Shown: positions 5,821-7,259 of the stretch, piece after piece
Numbering within the stretch: the stretch's first letter is position 1
Layout of the letters: each line of letters begins with the position of its first letter
DNA from: an uncultured Clostridia bacterium
Lineage (GTDB): Bacteria > Bacillota > Clostridia > Oscillospirales > Ruminococcaceae
Length of the DNA: 7,259 nucleotides
Reading direction: 5' to 3'
Assembly (NCBI GenBank): GCA_947176675.1
Contig: CAMWRN010000121.1
Coordinates: forward strand, 1-7,259
Made by a program: the position numbers and the translations under genes
Notes under the pieces: model-generated
What the model saw: the letters and a program-made list of their open reading frames with translations, nothing else
Told to the model about the DNA's origin: nothing
The model's database searches: none

Positions 5821-5847
5821 AACAGCCTTCTCGGGTCATTTTATTAT
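5801..5847. terminator. Bidirectional intrinsic terminator between converging units
   Basis: A perfect 20-bp inverted repeat (arms 5801-5820 and 5828-5847, loop AACAGCC) has a GC core CCCGAGAA/TTCTCGGG and A-rich/T-rich outer ends, so either strand gives a hairpin with a U-rich tail. It serves the plus-strand decayed gene and the minus-strand ATPase operon. The stop codon of the subunit D gene (complement of 5844-5846) lies inside the right arm. Confidence 0.9.
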
Positions 5848-6491
5848 ATTCTTGATCTATTTTTTATGGCATATTTTTTCTTGCGTTGCTTCTGAGTCTT
5901 GATGACTTTCATACGCGAGAATTCCTCACGTTCCTTTTCTTCGAGATTGTCGGTAATATATCTGACAATGCTTTCATACCGCGGGATAACGATATTCTGT
6001 AAAGCGTTTGCCCTTGTCTGAGTTTTGCGTATTGAGTTGGTCAGCCTGTAGATACTGTTCTCTACTTCGGCAAGACCAGCGGTCATATACTTTACCTTTT
6101 CAAAGCAGATATACGCCTGATCCACATTTGAGTCGGTATTCTGTAAACCATAGTTTAGGACAGATTTTTTCTGATCTATGGTAAGAGTCGGAAGCTCACA
6201 GCCCATTACGCTTCGGTAGGACATCTGAAGCGTGTTGTCAACAGGAACTGCATTAGCAACATTTTCGATAACTCCTCTTGCGATGTTCGCCATCTGAAGC
6301 GCAGAATAAGCTTTGACATATGTTTCATCAATCGTTCCACATATTGACTTTGCGGTATCAACCAAGGTCATAAGCTCGCGTATCAGAATGTTGCGCTTTT
6401 TGTCAAGAAGCTCATATCCAAGCTTTGCAAGCGAAAGCGATTTTTGAGTATTCAGAAGATTGCCTTTTGTTGGAAACACCTGTTCAGCCAT
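5844..6491 (-). CDS. ntpD: A/V-type ATP synthase subunit D
   Basis: Subunit D is the central rotor shaft of the A/V-type ATPase. Its long coiled coil sits inside the A3B3 head and passes rotation to the membrane ring. The 215-residue length is normal for the family. The N-terminal helix carries the typical PTKGNLLNTQKSLSLAKLGY and LLDKKRNILIREL (about 7-40). The C-terminal helix carries TRANALQNIVIPRYES (159-174) and LEEKEREEFSRMKVIK (183-198), which correspond to the RVNALE..viP and LEE.ERE.F.R.K..K signatures. The tail is very basic (KQRKKKYAIKNRSR). The region between is the variable part contacting subunit F and the ring adaptor. AAGGAGG (complement of 6500-6506) lies 8 bases upstream of the start. 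The gene begins 23 bases after the subunit B stop and is the last gene of the operon, ending in the bidirectional terminator. Whether the complex pumps H+ or Na+ cannot be told from these subunits. Confidence 0.95.
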   Translation of the reverse strand: MAEQVFPTKGNLLNTQKSLSLAKLGYELLDKKRNILIRELMTLVDTAKSICGTIDETYVKAYSALQMANIARGVIENVANAVPVDNTLQMSYRSVMGCELPTLTIDQKKSVLNYGLQNTDSNVDQAYICFEKVKYMTAGLAEVENSIYRLTNSIRKTQTRANALQNIVIPRYESIVRYITDNLEEKEREEFSRMKVIKTQKQRKKKYAIKNRSRI

Positions 6492-6514
6492 AAATATGAC
6501 CTCCTTCCGTCATA

Positions 6515-7259
6515 TTATTCAAACAGTTCGGCAGCGTTCGGATTGTACTTTTCATCAAGCAGCTTTTCATTTACTCTGTCAAGCGCAGATTTCGGAAGCA
6601 ACGAAAGCAAATTCCATCCCAAATCGAGAGTTTCATCAATAGAGCGGTTTTCGTCAAAACGCTGGCTTACAAAATACTTTTCAAACTTTTTGCCGAATTC
6701 AATATACGACTTGTCAAGCTCGGAAAGCTCATCTTCACCGATAACCGAAGCCAGTGCCCTTGCATCCATAACCTTTGCATAGCAGGCAAAAAGCTGGTTG
6801 GAAACGTCCGAGTGGTCAAAACGGGTGTAACCCTCCCCTATGCCGTCCTTCATAAGACGAGAAAGTGATGGCAGGACTGAGATAGGTGGGTAAACTCCCG
6901 ACTGGTCAAGTCCTCTGTCAAGAACTATCTGCCCCTCTGTGATGTAACCAGTAAGGTCGGGAACAGGGTGGGTAATGTCATCGTTAGGCATAGTCAAAAT
7001 AGGTATTTGTGTTACCGAACCCTCTGAGCCTTTTACAACTCCCGCGCGCTCATACAGCGAAGCAAGGTCAGAATACAGATATCCGGGAAATCCCTTACGT
7101 CCCGGAATTTCTCCCTTTGATGAGGAAAACTCTCGAACAGCCTCGGCATATGAGGTCATATCGGTAAGAATCACCAGAATATGCATATTTTTTTCAAACG
7201 CCAGATATTCCGCCGCAGTAAGCGCACACCTCGGCGTAAGAATACGCTCGATGATCGGG
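6515..7259 (-). CDS. ntpB: A/V-type ATP synthase subunit B, C-terminal part (N-terminus outside window)
   Basis: Subunit B is the regulatory nucleotide-site subunit alternating with catalytic subunit A in the A3B3 head. The visible 247 residues are roughly the C-terminal half of a protein that is usually about 460 long. The gene enters from the right edge in frame without an internal start. Family landmarks in order of visible residues are ERILTPRCALTAAEYLAF (4-21), VILTDMTSYAEAVRE (29-43), IPGRKGFPGYLYSDLASLYE (51-70), TQIPILTMPNDDITHP (83-98) and DLTGYITEGQ (101-110). The LPSLSRLM loop (129-136) follows; its Arg134 probably corresponds to the arginine finger reaching the catalytic site of subunit A. 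The C-terminal helical domain includes FDENRSIDETLDLGWNLLS (201-219). It is followed by subunit D after 23 bases, in the usual A-B-D gene order. Confidence 0.97.
   Translation of the reverse strand, partial: PIIERILTPRCALTAAEYLAFEKNMHILVILTDMTSYAEAVREFSSSKGEIPGRKGFPGYLYSDLASLYERAGVVKGSEGSVTQIPILTMPNDDITHPVPDLTGYITEGQIVLDRGLDQSGVYPPISVLPSLSRLMKDGIGEGYTRFDHSDVSNQLFACYAKVMDARALASVIGEDELSELDKSYIEFGKKFEKYFVSQRFDENRSIDETLDLGWNLLSLLPKSALDRVNEKLLDEKYNPNAAELFE

Noticed and set aside
6444..6782. Plus-strand 112-codon open frame across the subunit D/B junction
   Set aside because: It is antisense to two recognisable ATPase genes, is very Ser-rich, and has no ribosome binding site.
1..7259. CRISPR array, tRNA/rRNA, insertion sequence, prophage or defence system
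   Set aside because: No regularly spaced repeats, cloverleaf-like tRNA sequence, transposase or integrase motifs, terminal inverted repeats or known defence domains were seen on either strand.

Overview
The window looks like a stretch of Firmicutes (Clostridia) chromosome. It probably comes from a Ruminococcus-like member of the Oscillospiraceae. The evidence is moderate-to-low GC by eye, strong GGAGG-type ribosome binding sites, sigma-A-type promoters (TTGaca-N17-TAtaaT), a CwlD-type amidase, a bacteriohemerythrin and an A/V-type ATPase operon. The genus is an inference. Nearly all of it is ordinary core-genome sequence. I see no CRISPR array, tRNA, rRNA, transposase or phage gene.

Layout. 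At 1-270 the minus strand carries the 5' part of a small helical protein of unknown function that runs off the left edge. A 140-base divergent intergenic region follows, with a near-consensus promoter (343-371) reading right. On the plus strand come an unrecognised multi-pass membrane protein (411-992), a CwlD-like N-acetylmuramoyl-L-alanine amidase (1070-1789), a bacteriohemerythrin with its own consensus promoter (1885-2283) and a terminator-like hairpin (2287-2315). Next are radA with its own consensus promoter (2382-3794) and the 3-dehydroquinate synthase gene aroB (3841-4953), 46 bases behind radA and probably co-transcribed with it.

From 5009 to about 5820 lies a badly decayed gene: two in-frame stops and about four frame changes break one plus-strand reading. 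Restoring the first frameshift exposes an internal repeat, which supports the reconstruction. A 20-bp perfect inverted repeat (5801-5847) then separates the converging transcription units. On the minus strand are the last two genes of an A/V-type ATPase operon, subunit B (7259 down to 6515, N-terminal half outside the window) and subunit D (6491 down to 5844).

The plus-strand genes form short, mostly independent units (cell wall, oxygen/iron binding, DNA repair, shikimate pathway) and not one functional pathway. The V-ATPase genes are a true operon encoding two subunits of the same complex. I found no convincing undescribed multi-gene system. The observations most worth a second look are the decayed gene with its internal repeat, and an AroB with non-canonical residues at two positions usually conserved in the active site.
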